Assembly (NCBI GenBank): GCA_015680905.1
Contig: CM027379.1
Coordinates: 89,923,501-89,987,500, forward strand
Length of the DNA: 64,000 nucleotides
Direction of reading: 5' to 3'
Source of the DNA: Coptis chinensis
Lineage: Eukaryota; Streptophyta; Magnoliopsida; Ranunculales; Ranunculaceae
In this document: positions 1 through 12,588 of the stretch, one piece after another
How positions within the stretch are numbered: the stretch's first letter is position 1
How the letters are laid out: every line of letters starts with the position of its first letter
Made by a program: the position numbers and the translations under genes
The notes under the pieces: model-generated
The model's database searches: none
What the model was told of the DNA's origin: nothing
What the model saw: only the letters and a program-made list of their open reading frames with translations

Positions 1-166
1 AATACCCCCTACATGAACTACGCCAGACCTGATTCTTCTCTCCCCCCAGAATCGAGAGATAGATACGTAGGCAGTTCGCTCAACAACGAACTTGGTCTTC
101 CCCATTTCCAAACCCATTCTCTTCCCCTATCACATTTGTAAGGGATAACTAAAACGCTCCATTACA
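1..166 (+). mobile_element. 3' part of a Ty3/gypsy LTR (left edge cut by window)
   Basis: This stretch lies directly upstream of a primer-binding-site-like sequence and a gag-like reading region, so it is read as the end of a 5' LTR. It ends in TACA at 166, the expected terminal CA, and contains an ATACGTAGGCA block at 63-73 of the kind common in the U5 part of plant gypsy LTRs. The LTR start lies outside the window. The assignment rests on position and motif likeness, since no second LTR is visible. Confidence 0.65.
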
Positions 167-185
167 TTGGCGCCGTCTGTGGTCT
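167..185 (+). other. Primer binding site-like sequence of the gypsy element
   Basis: The sequence TTGGCGCCGTCTGTGG directly follows the LTR end. TGGCGCCGTCTGTGG is a very common start of the internal region in plant Ty3/gypsy elements and is where a host tRNA 3' end primes reverse transcription. The exact tRNA was not determined. Confidence 0.65.
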
Positions 186-238
186 CGATTTCTTGAGAAA
201 CCACTTTCCAAAAACAAAAATACTCAAGCCCACGAAGC

Positions 239-2183
239 TTGGCAAGCCTCGAAGCTCAAATCCAAAGCTTAGCAGGTCAGCTAGGTACCATGAACGAGCA
301 CATCACCCTGCTCAGGCAGGAGAATGTTGCTCTGAAAGCACAAGTGGACGCACAGACTCCACCTGGTGCTTTAGCAGAGGACGGTATCAACGAAGTAAAT
401 CAGCAGATTAACGAGCTTTCACAAAGAATAGATCAGAGCATAGTCAAGAAGGACGCTACCCAGATCATTCAAAAGATGCTAAAGGCATACCATGCATCCC
501 CTCTCATAGCTGAGTTACTCAGTAAACCCTCCCCTCAAGATTTCGTCCAACCAAATTTCGCAATGTACGATGGTAGCACCTGTTCAGGTCAACACGTAGC
601 TAGCTACATTCAAATCCTCGCACTCTATAGTGCTCAGGAGTTCAATCATCTCCATTATCGTTTGTTTCCAGCCAGCCTACAAGATGGCGCTCTCGATTAG
701 TTCTTTTCACTCGAGTCAGACTCGATAAAGAACTTCAAGAATCTCACCGACCTATTTGCTAGCCAGTACGTCCACAACAAGTGTAAAAAAGCAGATCTAG
801 ATTCACTATTCCAGCTCTCACTTGGCAAAAATGAAACAATTTGTGCCTTCTTAGGTCGGTTCAAAATCGAACTACTTGGCATGGAAAGCAGCCTCAAAGA
901 GTCGTTTGCCACATTGGCATTCTCCAACGCATGCTGAGTACGCAACACAGCGCTGTCCAGATCGATCATGAAAGAAAGACCAGAAACTTTATCTGAGCTA
1001 TACGCTCGAGTAGACAAGTACATCAAGTTACAAGAAAGCCTGAAACGTCATGGCTTAACAGAAGAACAAAAAGTGGCAGCGATCTCTGATGACCTCCCAG
1101 CTTCAAAAAAGCGACCAAAACAGCAAGGGCAAAAGACTGGGAATAGATCAAGTAACAATCGCAAGTTCGCTGCACTCACCCGATCTCCCAGTTACATACT
1201 GGACAAGATCAAGAGAGCTGCATATTACTGACCTGACGTACGACAACCAGAAGATCTCCCTGGCAAGCTTTACTGTGCCTTCCACCGAGCAAAATGTCAT
1301 GAGACCGATGAGTGCTGGGGGCTCAGGCACTACCTCCAAGACCTCATCGAATCAGGACATATCAAGCATTATACCAAAATCACTGATGGCGACCTACGCC
1401 ATAAGCTCATGGCTCGTAGAGAGCACAGTAGATCTCCAGCTCGCCATAATCGCCATAGTGTCCAAGCTCGCTCTCATAGCAGAGGACGCCCCAGCGACTG
1501 TTCCTGCCATGAGCGTCGTCAACACTCGCCAGACAGAGATAATGACATAACGATACACATGATCACGTTTCAGGATGATTATGTTGCATCCTCTAGAGAA
1601 AAAAAGGAGGCACGTAGGCGCTCTCCAAGAAGTCTACCAGTTCTCTTCACAGGCCACACTTGCCCCACACAGTTTAGGCCATAGTTCAGGTGATATAACT
1701 TTCACAGAGGCCGACCTCAACAAGGTTTGCCTCCCTCATAATGATGCCTTAGTGGTCCATGTCAAAATCAGCGACTGGACAGTCAAACGTGTCCTGATTG
1801 ATCCTGGTAGTTCGTGTGACATCTTGTTCTACCATACCATTAAAGAGATGAACCTGCCCAAATCGGTCTTCATAGACCCAATAGCTCCTCTCTATGGGTT
1901 CAATGGCTCTAGAGCCGACCCAATTTGTGACATCATACTCCCAGTCTCTATTGGATCCAGGGAGGACAAAGTCAGCTTCAATACGCGTTTCAGCGTTCTA
2001 GACATCCAATCGTCCTATAATGCCATCCTAAGACGGCATTGGATCCACCAAATGCAAGTTATACCATCAACACTGCATCAGGTGCTCCGCTTTCCTGGCC
2101 CTAGGGGTATGATGGAGCTTCACAACAATCAGCTTCGAGGCTTATCACTGCAATCAAATCCTCTCAGCGAACAAGTCCGCTGA
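239..2183 (+). pseudogene. Decayed Ty3/gypsy gag and aspartic protease
   Basis: The region encodes a broken gag-protease polyprotein. A coiled-coil-like N-terminus (about 239-440) is followed by a retrotransposon-gag-like core with the pattern YDG...H...LFPASL near 560-690. This runs into a stop at 698 and continues in the same frame to a further stop at 935. After more frame changes a retropepsin-like segment occupies 1575-2183. It carries VLIDPGSSCDILF, where the family usually has D-N/T-GSS, and ILRRHW, where it usually has ILGRPW. No reverse transcriptase, RNase H or integrase follows, so the element is truncated after protease. Multiple stops and the altered active-site context mean it is not functional. 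The Tat/Ogre-like branch of gypsy is the best guess from the gag and PBS. Confidence 0.75.
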
Positions 2184-3685
2184 CCCGTCTATCAGCACTA
2201 GGAGCGAGCCCACCAGCTACACGATGGCCAAAGATTTAATCGATGAGGTCAAATCCAAAGCATCAAAGGGGATTTAGATTAAATAATTGTGTGATTAACA
2301 CCTCTTTCTCTTATGTTACCAAAAATATAGCTATCGAAATTGTTTAGTTAGGTAACTACTAAATCTAAATAAATCTACAAGAGAGAACGCTCTAGTTTAG
2401 TCGGACAAAATCTAAACACGCCATCTTCTTCCCACCCCAAACTCCTTCGCTATACTGCTACAATCATTGTTAGCAATTCGGGATACGAAAGTTATTCGGT
2501 ATGAGAATAATTCGAGTTTCATTCATTTACATGTTAGAAAATTTCGGTAAAAAATTTGCAATACGTTAATAATACGTAGTATGTTTTAAACGAGTATTAA
2601 ATGTTTTGAAATAAAAATTCGGATTTCAAAAATTCGGTACACTTACAAAAATTGTAATATATTTTTTCAATATAATTAAAATGTTCGACCACTTTTATTC
2701 TACATAAACTCCAATAATCCATATATACAACAACCAATTATATAATTGTCACTCGCAATTCACAAATATTTGTCTTAGTTGCTTTTCAAAAATCTGACCA
2801 TATTGTCCAGCTGGTTTATTAGAAATTGAACGTTTGACTTAGGTGAGTCAAGCTAGAGTCTAGTATTTGACTCACCTAAACATTAATCATTTTTTCTTCT
2901 CCAATACTTTTCTATCTCTTTTGTACTCATATCTATTTTATAATGTAGATTTGCGAATTGTAGGGGAAAATAATAATTAGAAACAACACATCCTTGTCTC
3001 TATGTTAGTTTATTCTTTTGAATTGCAATAAATAAATAAAAATAAAATGCCCTTCACAAATATTAAGTTTTTAAGAATGTCTTTCATAGTTTGCTCTGTT
3101 GTTCTTATTTATGTATCTTCATGCTACTCATCCTTACAAGAAGTTGGTTTTCCATTTTCTTAATTTTTTAATTTTTTATTATTATTATATGAAGTATTTT
3201 TGAATAATTTGGGTATTCGTGTTTTATACGTTTATAATAAAAAAAAATGTAAATTATTGAAAAATGCCAAAATATTAAACGTTTAGGCATTCGAAAATTC
3301 GATATGTGTATTATTCATGAATTATTTGGAAAATTGCTAACAAGGGCTACACTGCTACCACTTGTGGTGAACAATTTTTTTTTAAGTGCTAGCAACTTCA
3401 TTAAACGATGGAGTAGAGCTGCCTCCCAAGTTTGTCACGAAACTTCATCGGCAACCCATATTGAAGAATACAATCCGGTACTACAATTAAATATAAAATG
3501 GAGGAAAAGAACACTATAGTTCCCATATTTATGCAAACCCAATTACGTAATAACTTATCTTTAACCCATAGAATGCAACGGAAAAACATTTGACACCCTT
3601 CATCCTTGATGCATATGCTCACGCGAAATAATAAACGGCCCAACCCGGCCCAACCGAAACGATCTGGTGTATATAGTCATATCTC
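2184..3685. other. AT-rich intergenic DNA without a recognisable gene
   Basis: No coding region could be supported. The segment is AT-rich, with scattered ATTCGG/CGAAA motifs (about 2480-2640 and 3290) that suggest an old, unidentified repeat. A perfect short hairpin within it is listed separately. Confidence 0.5.
2839..2879. repeat. Perfect 13-bp inverted repeat (hairpin)
   Basis: TTAGGTGAGTCAA at 2839-2851 is exactly complementary to TTGACTCACCTAA at 2867-2879, leaving a 15-nt loop. It may be a remnant of a foldback element or chance. There is no gene next to it to regulate. Confidence 0.7.
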
Positions 3686-4203
3686 AACATGAGCTATGAA
3701 CAATCACTATTCATACCTCAACATAATGTGTGGTTAGTAAAAAGTATGAACAATCATTGTTCACACCTATTCGAATAAGAACAATCATTGTTCATACATC
3801 AACATGCATTATGAAGAATGAATGTTTATATGAACAATGATTACCTCAACAATCACTATTCATACCTCAACATAATGTATGATCAGTAGTTGGATCGGAA
3901 CACTTATTGGAGTATGAACAATTATTGTTTATCATTATTCATACTTATTTGGGTTATAAACAATCACTGTTCATACATTAACATGAGTTATGAACAATCA
4001 CTGTTCATAAATTCATATTTCAACATAATATATTATCAGTAAAAACACATATTGAAGTATGAACAATCAAATCGTTGTTCATACATCAACATGATATGTG
4101 AACAATCATTGTTAATACATCAATATAGTGTATGAAGTATGTTTACATATTTGGATACGAACAGTCATTGTTCATCCAATAACATAATGTTTGTTCATAC
4201 CAA
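3686..4203. repeat. Palindromic minisatellite array, GAACAATNATTGTTC type
   Basis: About ten degenerate copies of a near-perfect palindrome, consensus TATGAACAATCATTGTTCAT, are separated by AT-rich linkers that often include CAACATAATGT or CAACATGAG. Spacing is irregular, roughly 35-75 bp. The core is the same as in the arrays at 39.5-42.3 kb, but here no GC-rich Helitron-like tail follows. The copies are more diverged than at 39-42 kb, so this array is probably older. Confidence 0.8.
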
Positions 4204-4598
4204 AATCAGAAAATATTTATTTCAAATCCGGAATATTTGTCCTTATGAGTTATTTTCACTCAAAAATTATTTTTGAGAGTGATTAAAAAAAAAATACTAG
4301 TTCTTTGAGCGATTTTCAAAAAAAAAAGGGCATCCGTGACCAATTTATTCAAGAAACGCAGGGCAATATATATTTTCTGGCTAGTGTTCAGGGCTTCACT
4401 GAATTAAGAAAGTACGGAGAACCGAAAAAACGTAGCCATGTTTTGTTTTGGTAGTAGCTGACAAAGGAACTTGTTGTAAGCCCACCAAGCGGGTCTACAC
4501 GGTCCAGATAACTTACACGTGTTGACATTATTACAAACGCACGAGAAAACATCGCGATCTGTGTCGTAATATATCCAAAAATTGATGACAATTCAAAG

Positions 4599-5892
4599 TA
4601 GGGGTGTCTCTTTTTGCCGAATTTCTCTGGGTGTAGTTTTCATGGGCCGATTTTCCGATTTTCCGATTTCCGAAAATTCTGAAAAAAAATTGGATCGGAT
4701 TTGGATATAATTCTAAAATCCAATCCGATCCGAAAATCAAATAAAAAAATTCTAAAAAATAAGTGATTTGTAGAATATTTATTCTGGATCAATTTATTCA
4801 AATAAAATATATAATTCTCTCACTATCCATTAGAGAGAAAAGATCTCGACCGTTTTTCATTCATTTTATTATAATTTTTTTATTCCAAAACAAAACAAAA
4901 CATAACCATTATTAATTCGCTTATATTATTAAACCCTAATTCGATTTAAAATTCAGGTTTGGTGCTTCCTTTTTAAATGGTCCAAATATTTAAAACCGCC
5001 AATTAGTTGCTAAAATTTTTTATGATAATTTAAAATAAATGCATGGGGTTCATAACAACAATTAGAATATGAAAAAAATGTCAATTAATCATAATTTTTA
5101 TTTTTTTCGTTATCAATCCAAAAAGCCAAATTCCAATAAATAATAATTAAATAGTGTTTTTTGATGATATGAAAATAATCAATCTGTTTTAGTGAAGTAC
5201 ACAATAATCAATTATTTACCGATTTTTGGGTTTTTTAATCGGGTTCGGGTATTTGTTGGATTCACGCCAATTTCCAAGAATATTTCATCGTGAACGTCAT
5301 TTTCGGTTATTAGATCTCAAAGAAAAAAAGATTGATTTGAAACATTACAAATGGGTTGCATTTTTTGAAAAGCAAAAAAACAAAAGAAAGAGATTCAATA
5401 ACTCAATAAGATTGATGTTTTTTGGGAGTTTCGACTTGGTGGTGGGTTGATTTGTTTTTTTGATGGCTCGCTTTTTGGTTGGACCTGATTGATTTTCTTT
5501 GTTTTTGAAAATGAAGGAGGTACCGATAAACAAGTCGCGTATTGTTGTTGCGTGTGATTACATTGGTGTTGTTGGAGTAAGGAATGGTTTTCAAAGGTTT
5601 TGTCTTATAATGAACGTAAAAGTTTGTTGAAGATATTCCAAAAATAATTGGGAAAGTAAAAGATCGGATATGGTTTGAAAATTTAAGCGGGTTTAGACCA
5701 AAAATTCGGGTTCGGGTCGGTCCGAGGTTATTACGAAATTTCCGGGTTAAAAGTTCCTGGTTTGGAAATATATTTTGAATCCGAAAAAAATTGGATCGGA
5801 TTTGGCTAGCATATTAGGTTCCGAAAAAAATTTGGAAAAATTCCAATGGAAGTTAATCCGATCCGATCCGATCCGATCCGAAGTCACCCCTA
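4599..5892. mobile_element. hAT-like non-autonomous element with 8-bp target duplication
   Basis: The element begins TAGGGGTG and ends CACCCCTA. It is flanked on both sides by the identical 8 bp ATTCAAAG (4591-4598 and 5893-5900). An 8-bp duplication with short terminal inverted repeats is the signature of hAT transposons. Subterminal regions are rich in GGATCGGA and TCCGATCC motifs, including a run of four CGATC units near 5860-5880. The ~1.3-kb interior is AT-rich with no transposase-like reading frame, so movement would need a transposase in trans. Strand cannot be assigned. Confidence 0.85.
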
Positions 5893-5900
5893 ATTCAAAG

Positions 5901-6985
5901 GTTGTCAATTTAAACGCCATCCGTTATTAATGACTGCCTCTCAATGACTCAATCGACAAAGAATAAAAACTAAAAACAAGTGAACATAATGGCATAGCAA
6001 CGTAATATGACGAAATAAGCAGGGGTTATTACAATTACGTCACGTGAATATTGTTATCATTACAATCAGCAGCATACATATTCTACTACAAGAAAGAAGA
6101 ATAAGTTGAAGAAGCAGCTTCTTCTTCTTCATCTTTTTCTTCTTCCTCTTTTTTCTTATATTCAAGAATGACGGGTGATTTTCTTTTACTTCATTTTTAT
6201 ATTCTCTTTCTTTTTTAACTTAAAATCTTGTTCATCATCATTTTCTTGATGAATTCGAAACGTAATATCTATATATGTTTTGGTTCATTGTGAATTGCAC
6301 ACGTCTAGTTGTTAGAATAAGATTGAAAATGAGATTTCTGTGTTTGTTTTAATAATTCTTGTTATAGCTTGCATGTGTTATTGAACATTTTGAGTTGCAC
6401 AAGTTTATTTGATGTTTACTAATAATTACCATTTTCTCTGTTTAGTGAATTTTTAACTTGAGACTTCACTACATGTCTCCATATTCATCTACATGTTTTG
6501 AAGTAAATTTTACATTGTTGATGTTTTATTGGGAATATGGTATTTGGTTCTGGTTTCATCTGTTTGGAATTTTAACATTATTGTGCAAAAAGCTTGAGCT
6601 GGTTCTGTTAATTTCTGGATAAAATTTTAGTATGGTGCTGCCATGCGCTTCAATAAAGAATTTAATAGTTTATGGTAGTATGTTGAGTAGCTTGCAATGT
6701 GTATATGTCTCTGGAATAGACCCCGCACTTGGGATTAATTTTTCGATAATTATTCTTTGGATATTTTTGCATGCTCAGTGGTACTGTTTTTTTTATGCTC
6801 AACATTATATACTATTGTTCGTGTGGCAATGTCGGTGCATTTTAAGATTGAATGAAGTACTTACCGTGTTAAAGCCATCAGCTGACTGAATTTTGGATTT
6901 TCGCAGTGTTGGATTAGCGATACTTTGAACCTCCAGCTGATTGGTTAGTTTCTATGCTACATTTGTTGCTGGTAGTTCGTTAGTT
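5901..6985 (+). promoter_or_regulatory. Upstream and 5' leader region of the GT47 gene
   Basis: A CT-rich tract at about 6117-6160 (repeated TTCTTC) resembles a plant 5' untranslated leader. A likely 3' splice site, TTTTCGCAG, ends at 6906, some 80 nt before the start codon, so an intron of roughly 0.7 kb in the 5' leader is plausible. The transcription start and donor site were not fixed. Confidence 0.4.
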
Positions 6986-9900
6986 ATGGATTTTCCACTT
7001 GAATATCAGAAGTTATGTCAGATCGACACCAGGAAACTTCTTTTCTTGATGGGAGTGATCGCCTCTGTGGTTTTGATTTTTCAGTTCTTATCAATTCCAT
7101 ATGGAAATGTTCTGCTATCTCTCTTTCCTTCTGGCATGGTTCCATCAATTGGAAAAACCTCCCATTCAGCTGAAGAGTCTTCTCAGGACTCCTATATGAT
7201 TGGTAATATTTCCTCTACAAATATTTCAATATCAAATAATTCCTCTGGGTCTAGTGTGGTGATGAAGAATGCTAATGGATATGATTTGGGAACAAATACC
7301 AAGCATCCCAATGGAGGAAATGGAAAGAAAGGAAGCCCAAATTATACTTCTGAACAAGATGGGGATGTTACGCCAGAAAATAAATTTTCTCCCCAGAAAG
7401 TTATAAACATAGATAAAAATTTCAGATCTGGGAATACTATAAAGTCGTACAATGGTTCCATATCTGAAAAGGATAGGGAACCCGAACTTGGTTCTCCATC
7501 CGAGCAGGTTCCACTTGACAATGATCAAAGAGAACATAGCACCTTGGCAAAAGACAGAGCTGCAAGTGCAGATGCTGGTATCATACCCCTAGCTCCCGCA
7601 TTACCACCTGTAGCTTCTTCAACTAGCTTTTCTTTCCCAAATGAAATGGATTCTAATTCGAGCACTTCTGTCGTAGCTGTCAACTCCAGTGAATTCTCCG
7701 TGGGAGAGCAAGCAACAAATATGCTTTCCAAGGATACAAAACCTGAGATGGTGGGAAGTGGTCCACCTACTTCAAACAGCAGTTCTACCGTGACTAATAA
7801 TTCTATAGAGAAGGGTAGCTTGGAGTTGCCTCAGACTCCAATAACATCAATATCGGAAATGAACACACTCTTACTTAAGAGTCGTGCCTCTTCCCATTCA
7901 ACGGTATGCCTTACACATACGTACTCAAGAAGTTGTTTCTAATTCTTCTTCTGTTTTTCTCCATTTATTTCTGAATAAGAGAACGAATTTGCATATATAA
8001 GGCTTTTAACTGTATTCCACTGGTTGTAGATACGAAGATGGTCTTCGGTACGTGACCAGGAAATCCTATCTGCGAAATCACAGATTGAGAATGCTCCTAT
8101 CCTAGATAAAGACCGAGAGCTATATGCTCCTCTTTTCTGGAACATTTCTATGTTTAAAAGGTACATACAATCTTATTAATTAGTCTTTTGAACTTGTTAC
8201 TTTAAACACCATGGCATGGTAGATACATCTATGCAAAACTCTTACTGTTTTAATCAATTTGTGTGTTTTTGTTGGCTTATCCATCTCTGCTTTGTAATGT
8301 CAAGATACTGAACCAAAACAAATACTCAATTTCTAGATTGCCATCTGAGCCCAGAAAGTTTTTAGTTTCTTACTGATATATGTAATTTAGGTAAGTGAAG
8401 ACTGGATTCCTGAATTAACTAGCATGGTGCTGGCTGCAGAACTTTTTTTTTTGTTTTTTTTTTCCTTTTAAGATGGACAAGCTTCCATAAGATAAATTGG
8501 GGATCGCTACCAAGTTCTCATGCATGTGCACTTTCATTGTCTTTCTGTACTATTTTCATGGTTTTCTACGTATAAAATAATGTGTGCTCATGTTAGTGAT
8601 GGGGTACACACAACCTCAAATCAATTTCATAAAGAAATCATCCATGGTTGTTGGTAGTTTATAAATTATGCATGATCATTGGTTTTTAGTTGAATATTTT
8701 CCATACTTTACAAAGTAGAAGCACAATCACAAACCAACAGGGAATATATCCATCAAGTGTTTATAAGCTGTATTGGACCGACATGATATAGTAGTTGTTG
8801 TGGGACATACCGTCTGGGAATTTTGTGCCCCACTCCAAGAAAATATGTAGAAAGGAGAAAGTTTAGAATGAATTCTCTATGGCCTGTGGGGCTCAATAAA
8901 GATATGATCCACATTACATGCCACAGATAGTACCAAGAGATGGGTTACAGATTTTAAGTTTAAAACTAAGCTGGTTTAAAGAAAATGCACCTAAATTGCT
9001 GACAGAAATAAGGGATAAGAATTATGATTTATGAATGCTTTCTGGATTGTCTTCTCTCCATGTTTTATGCTTTTGTATCCAATAATTACTCGCTCATCAG
9101 TTTGGTCTTAGGATCAGTTACAATGCTGCAAGAATAAGTATCCGTGCTGTTGAGGAATGTTGCTGTGTCTGTTTTTAGTAAAACCAGTTTTATTGAATCA
9201 TAATTAAGTATAACTAGTTTGGTTAGGACCAAGTCAGTTTTTGTGTTTTGGATTTCGCATCAATCATCCTTTCTTATTTTATAGAATTAAGCTGTTTGGC
9301 TACAGTTTTTAGAGAGTTTTGTTGATTCGAAAGATATGCATATCTCACACAACCCCAAATAAACAATGATTACCCCAGGGAATTTTTTTTTGATAATCAA
9401 ATTACCCCAGGGAAGAGTTCTTTACTTGAATACTTGAATATGATAAATATTTGCAGGAGCTATGAACTGATGGAACAGACGCTCAAAGTATACACCTACA
9501 GGGAAGGAGCAAGACCCGTCTTCCACCAGCCAGAAACCAAGGGAATTTATGCTTCTGAGGGATGGTTTATGAAACAAATGGAAGGAAATAGACAATTTTC
9601 GGTTAAAGATCCTAGAAAAGCTCACCTCTTCTATATGCCTTTTAGCACAAGAAGGCTAGAGCAATTTTTATATGTACCTAATTCACACAGTAGTAAGAAC
9701 TTGGTGGAATACTTGAAGAACTACCTAGACGTGATCTCATCAAAATATCCTTTCTGGAATAGAACTGGTGGAGCTGATCATTTTCTTGTTGCTTGTCATG
9801 ATTGGGTACACTTCTCGTGCCTCCTTCAGACTTAAATTTCACCATTTTTTAGCTGAGACTCCAATTTCTTGTGTAGTCTCTAATAAATTGTGTATTTCCC

Positions 9901-10571
9901 AGGCCCCGCATGAAACTGTGCGACATATGAGTAGGTGCATTAGAGCACTCTGCAATGCTGATGTTAATGAAGGCTTTGTAATTGGCAAAGACACGTCTCT
10001 TCCAGAGACTAATGTGCGTAGAGCAACTAATCCTCTCAGAGATCTTGGTGGAAAACCTCCTTCTAAGAGGCAGATTCTCGCGTTTTTTGCTGGGGGCATG
10101 CATGGGTATCTCCGTCCTATCCTACTACAGTACTGGGAAAACAAAGACCCTGATATGAAAATCTCTAGCCATATGGGCCGTGGAACCAAAAGCAGGGCAA
10201 ACTATGTCCAGCACATGAAGAATAGCAAGTACTGTATCTGCGCAAAGGGTTTTGAGGTGAACAGCCCAAGAGTGGTTGAGGCCATCTTTTATGAATGTGT
10301 CCCTGTGATTATATCAGACAATTTCGTGCCTCCCTTCTTTGAGGTTTTGAACTGGGAGGCATTTGCAGTATTCATCCCTGAGAAAGACATTCCAAACTTG
10401 AAGAATATTCTCCTTTCAATACCAGAGGAGAAGTATAAAAAACTGCAGATGAGAGTGAGGAGGGTGCAGCGACATTTTCTTTGGAACCCAAAGCCTGTGA
10501 AATATGACATATTTCACATGATCCTTCATTCAATTTGGTACAACAGAGTTTTTCAGGTAAGTCCTAGATAG
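6986..10571 (+). CDS. GT47 / exostosin-family glycosyltransferase (type II Golgi protein)
   Basis: The model has four exons: 6986-7903, 8030-8160, 9457-9805 and 9903-10571. All introns are GT-AG, phases close, and the product is 688 residues. Residues 1-17 are cytosolic and 18-36 form one hydrophobic signal anchor (around LLFLMGVIASVVLIF). A Ser/Asn-rich lumenal stem of about 300 residues follows. The exostosin domain runs from about residue 350 to the C-terminus, starting at SYELMEQTLKVY and including the conserved ADHFLVACHDW and KGFEVNSPRVVEAIF blocks; the latter lies in the presumed nucleotide-sugar-binding half. Plant members of this group are probable Golgi glycosyltransferases acting on cell-wall glycans; acceptor and donor cannot be told from sequence. 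The ATG at 6986 is chosen because the family begins MDF just before the membrane anchor. No symbol is assigned because many paralogues exist. Confidence 0.92.
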
Positions 10572-11783
10572 GAGTGATGTAAAGTTCTTTTTGACAAAGC
10601 TGCGGAAGAGAGTTTTTGTATATGAAGTAGAAAGAACCCGCTCGTAGAGAAGGAAACCCAGAGAAGAATAAAGGGAGAAGTGGGTGTACACTGTACACAG
10701 TCAAAATTGTTTATACAATCAAAGGTTTCAATGTTTTTGCCGAAGTAGTCATCTCTTTACACTATGGTTGCAGTTGATTGCTGGAATAGATGTGTGTGTG
10801 TGTTCTAGACTTCTAGTCGGTCTGATTCTGTATATATCAGGCAATGTAAAAAACTTTCGGTAGCGGAACCATTTTGGATCAATATAGGCTTTGTATGTTT
10901 TGCACAATATATATCGTTTTTCAGATTTGAATAACGTAAAATCAACAACCAGACTTGGACATTTAAGGAGATATCATAACAGGGAGAATTGGTATAGCTG
11001 ACAATGAGAAAATCGTTCCTTGAATTAAAGATTACATGAGATTTCTGTTTGCCATCAGGATTTTTTTACAAGTACGGTTAGCTAGTCGTCATTGATTTCT
11101 GTTAGGCCTAGACGCATAGTGCCTAACTAAATAAGGTGGGCTTGAGCGATTTCTGTTTAACGTAATTATATACTATCAAGACAATGTAACTGTTCCATTA
11201 AGTAGGTTCTTCTTTGTGAACTGCAACTCCAGGTTGCTGGCTCCGCTAGTCATAGTTAGCAAATTTAGCAAAAGGTTCATTAGTACTTGAAGTGAAGTTA
11301 GGTCTCTTGAGGGATTTGGTTGTCTTGGTAGGTTGTCAAATCGAAAAATTTGATTGGGTTAGTTTAGCATCCATACATGAATTTGGAGAGATCTTGAAGA
11401 TCGAGGATCGATAACCGACAAAACAAAACAAAATGTGAATTAAGAAATAAAAAATCAAGTGGCCTGGAAGGCTGGAACTTCATTATCAGCCTTTTCTAAT
11501 GCACTCCTTATTGCCCTGTGTGAGCTCCATAAGAATCTCTGCCTCCCTGGCATCATATGGACATCTGTTTTGCTTGTTTTTACTTATTTGTTTTATATTT
11601 CTGCTTCTATAACAACACTTGCAGAATGATCACATGGTAAGGTGAGCATTACACTATAAAAATAAATGCAGGACAATATAAATGTTCTGGCTAGCGGATG
11701 GTTAGCCTAAGGTAAAGTAGTGTGATGGAAAAAGTTATGCATTGGCGTATGCTTTGTCTCAAAGATCCATGGGTGGTGGTCAG
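10572..11783 (+). other. 3' UTR of the GT47 gene and intergenic DNA
   Basis: The first few hundred bases after the stop are likely 3' UTR; an AATAAA at 10667-10672 is a candidate polyadenylation signal. The rest, up to the copia element at 11784, is AT-rich with no gene I can support. Confidence 0.45.
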
Positions 11784-12588
11784 TGTTGGAATCTCTAATG
11801 AGTATTTCAAAATACTTGTGTGTTGTTTAGTCCCACATTGGTGAACCACCACTAGCAAGTGAGGTATATGAGGTGATCCTCTAGCATGAGGGCGTGCCCT
11901 TAGGGTATAAAGGCTTTTGTGTTAGGAGGGAGGAGTCACCCAAAGCCACACCCACACCGCACCGTGTCGGGTTCGGGCTTGGGCTGATTGTCTAGTGGGT
12001 AGTGGATTACCAATTGCCTAAACTTGATTTTGATTTTTGCTTTTGCAGCAAGTTTCGGCTAGCTAGAAACCGACTTGGAGAGGTGTCCTTCTCCATCTAT
12101 GATAACCGATCATACTCTATATAAACACTGTTGTGTTCATAGAGAGAGATTATCACAAAACAGAGAGAGAGAACTCGTGTATACCAAAAAAGTTTCCGCC
12201 GGCCGCCTCTATCGAGAGAGACAGAAGTCGTGGCGGCTGCCTCTATACACCAGCGAATCCAATTCAAGAGAAAACCAGAAATCGTGAATACTCTATCAGT
12301 CTTCATCCCACTTCTCATAAACAGAGATTCACACCTATTCTTCTTCTCTTCTTCCTGTCAGCCGCCAGAGAGAGTTATATTGTCGCTTTACAGAGGGTAG
12401 TCCGTTTCTAGTGCAAAGTCGCTCTTGTTAACCATTGAATCCTCGTGAGGAAGACGCACTTTGTTGCCTTTTCGCACCATTGGAAGGGCTTAAATCTTTC
12501 CTTGGGGACGTTGACCTAATCCACGCCTTGGTTATTACCTTTTATTTCGTCCTTGTCTTCTATTGTTTTCTTTTATCCGCATACAACA
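11784..12588 (+). repeat. 5' LTR of the copia element
   Basis: This LTR is 805 bp. It matches the 3' LTR closely at its start (TGTTGGAATCTCTAATGAG) and over its last ~350 bp. It holds about 150 bp around 12025-12190 that the 3' LTR lacks, including a TATATAAACA TATA-like motif near 12119 and GAGAGA runs. Confidence 0.9.

Noticed and set aside
9839-10189. 116-residue open frame on the minus strand
   Set aside because: It is a shadow of GT47 exon 4; the plus strand encodes highly conserved family motifs across the same bases.
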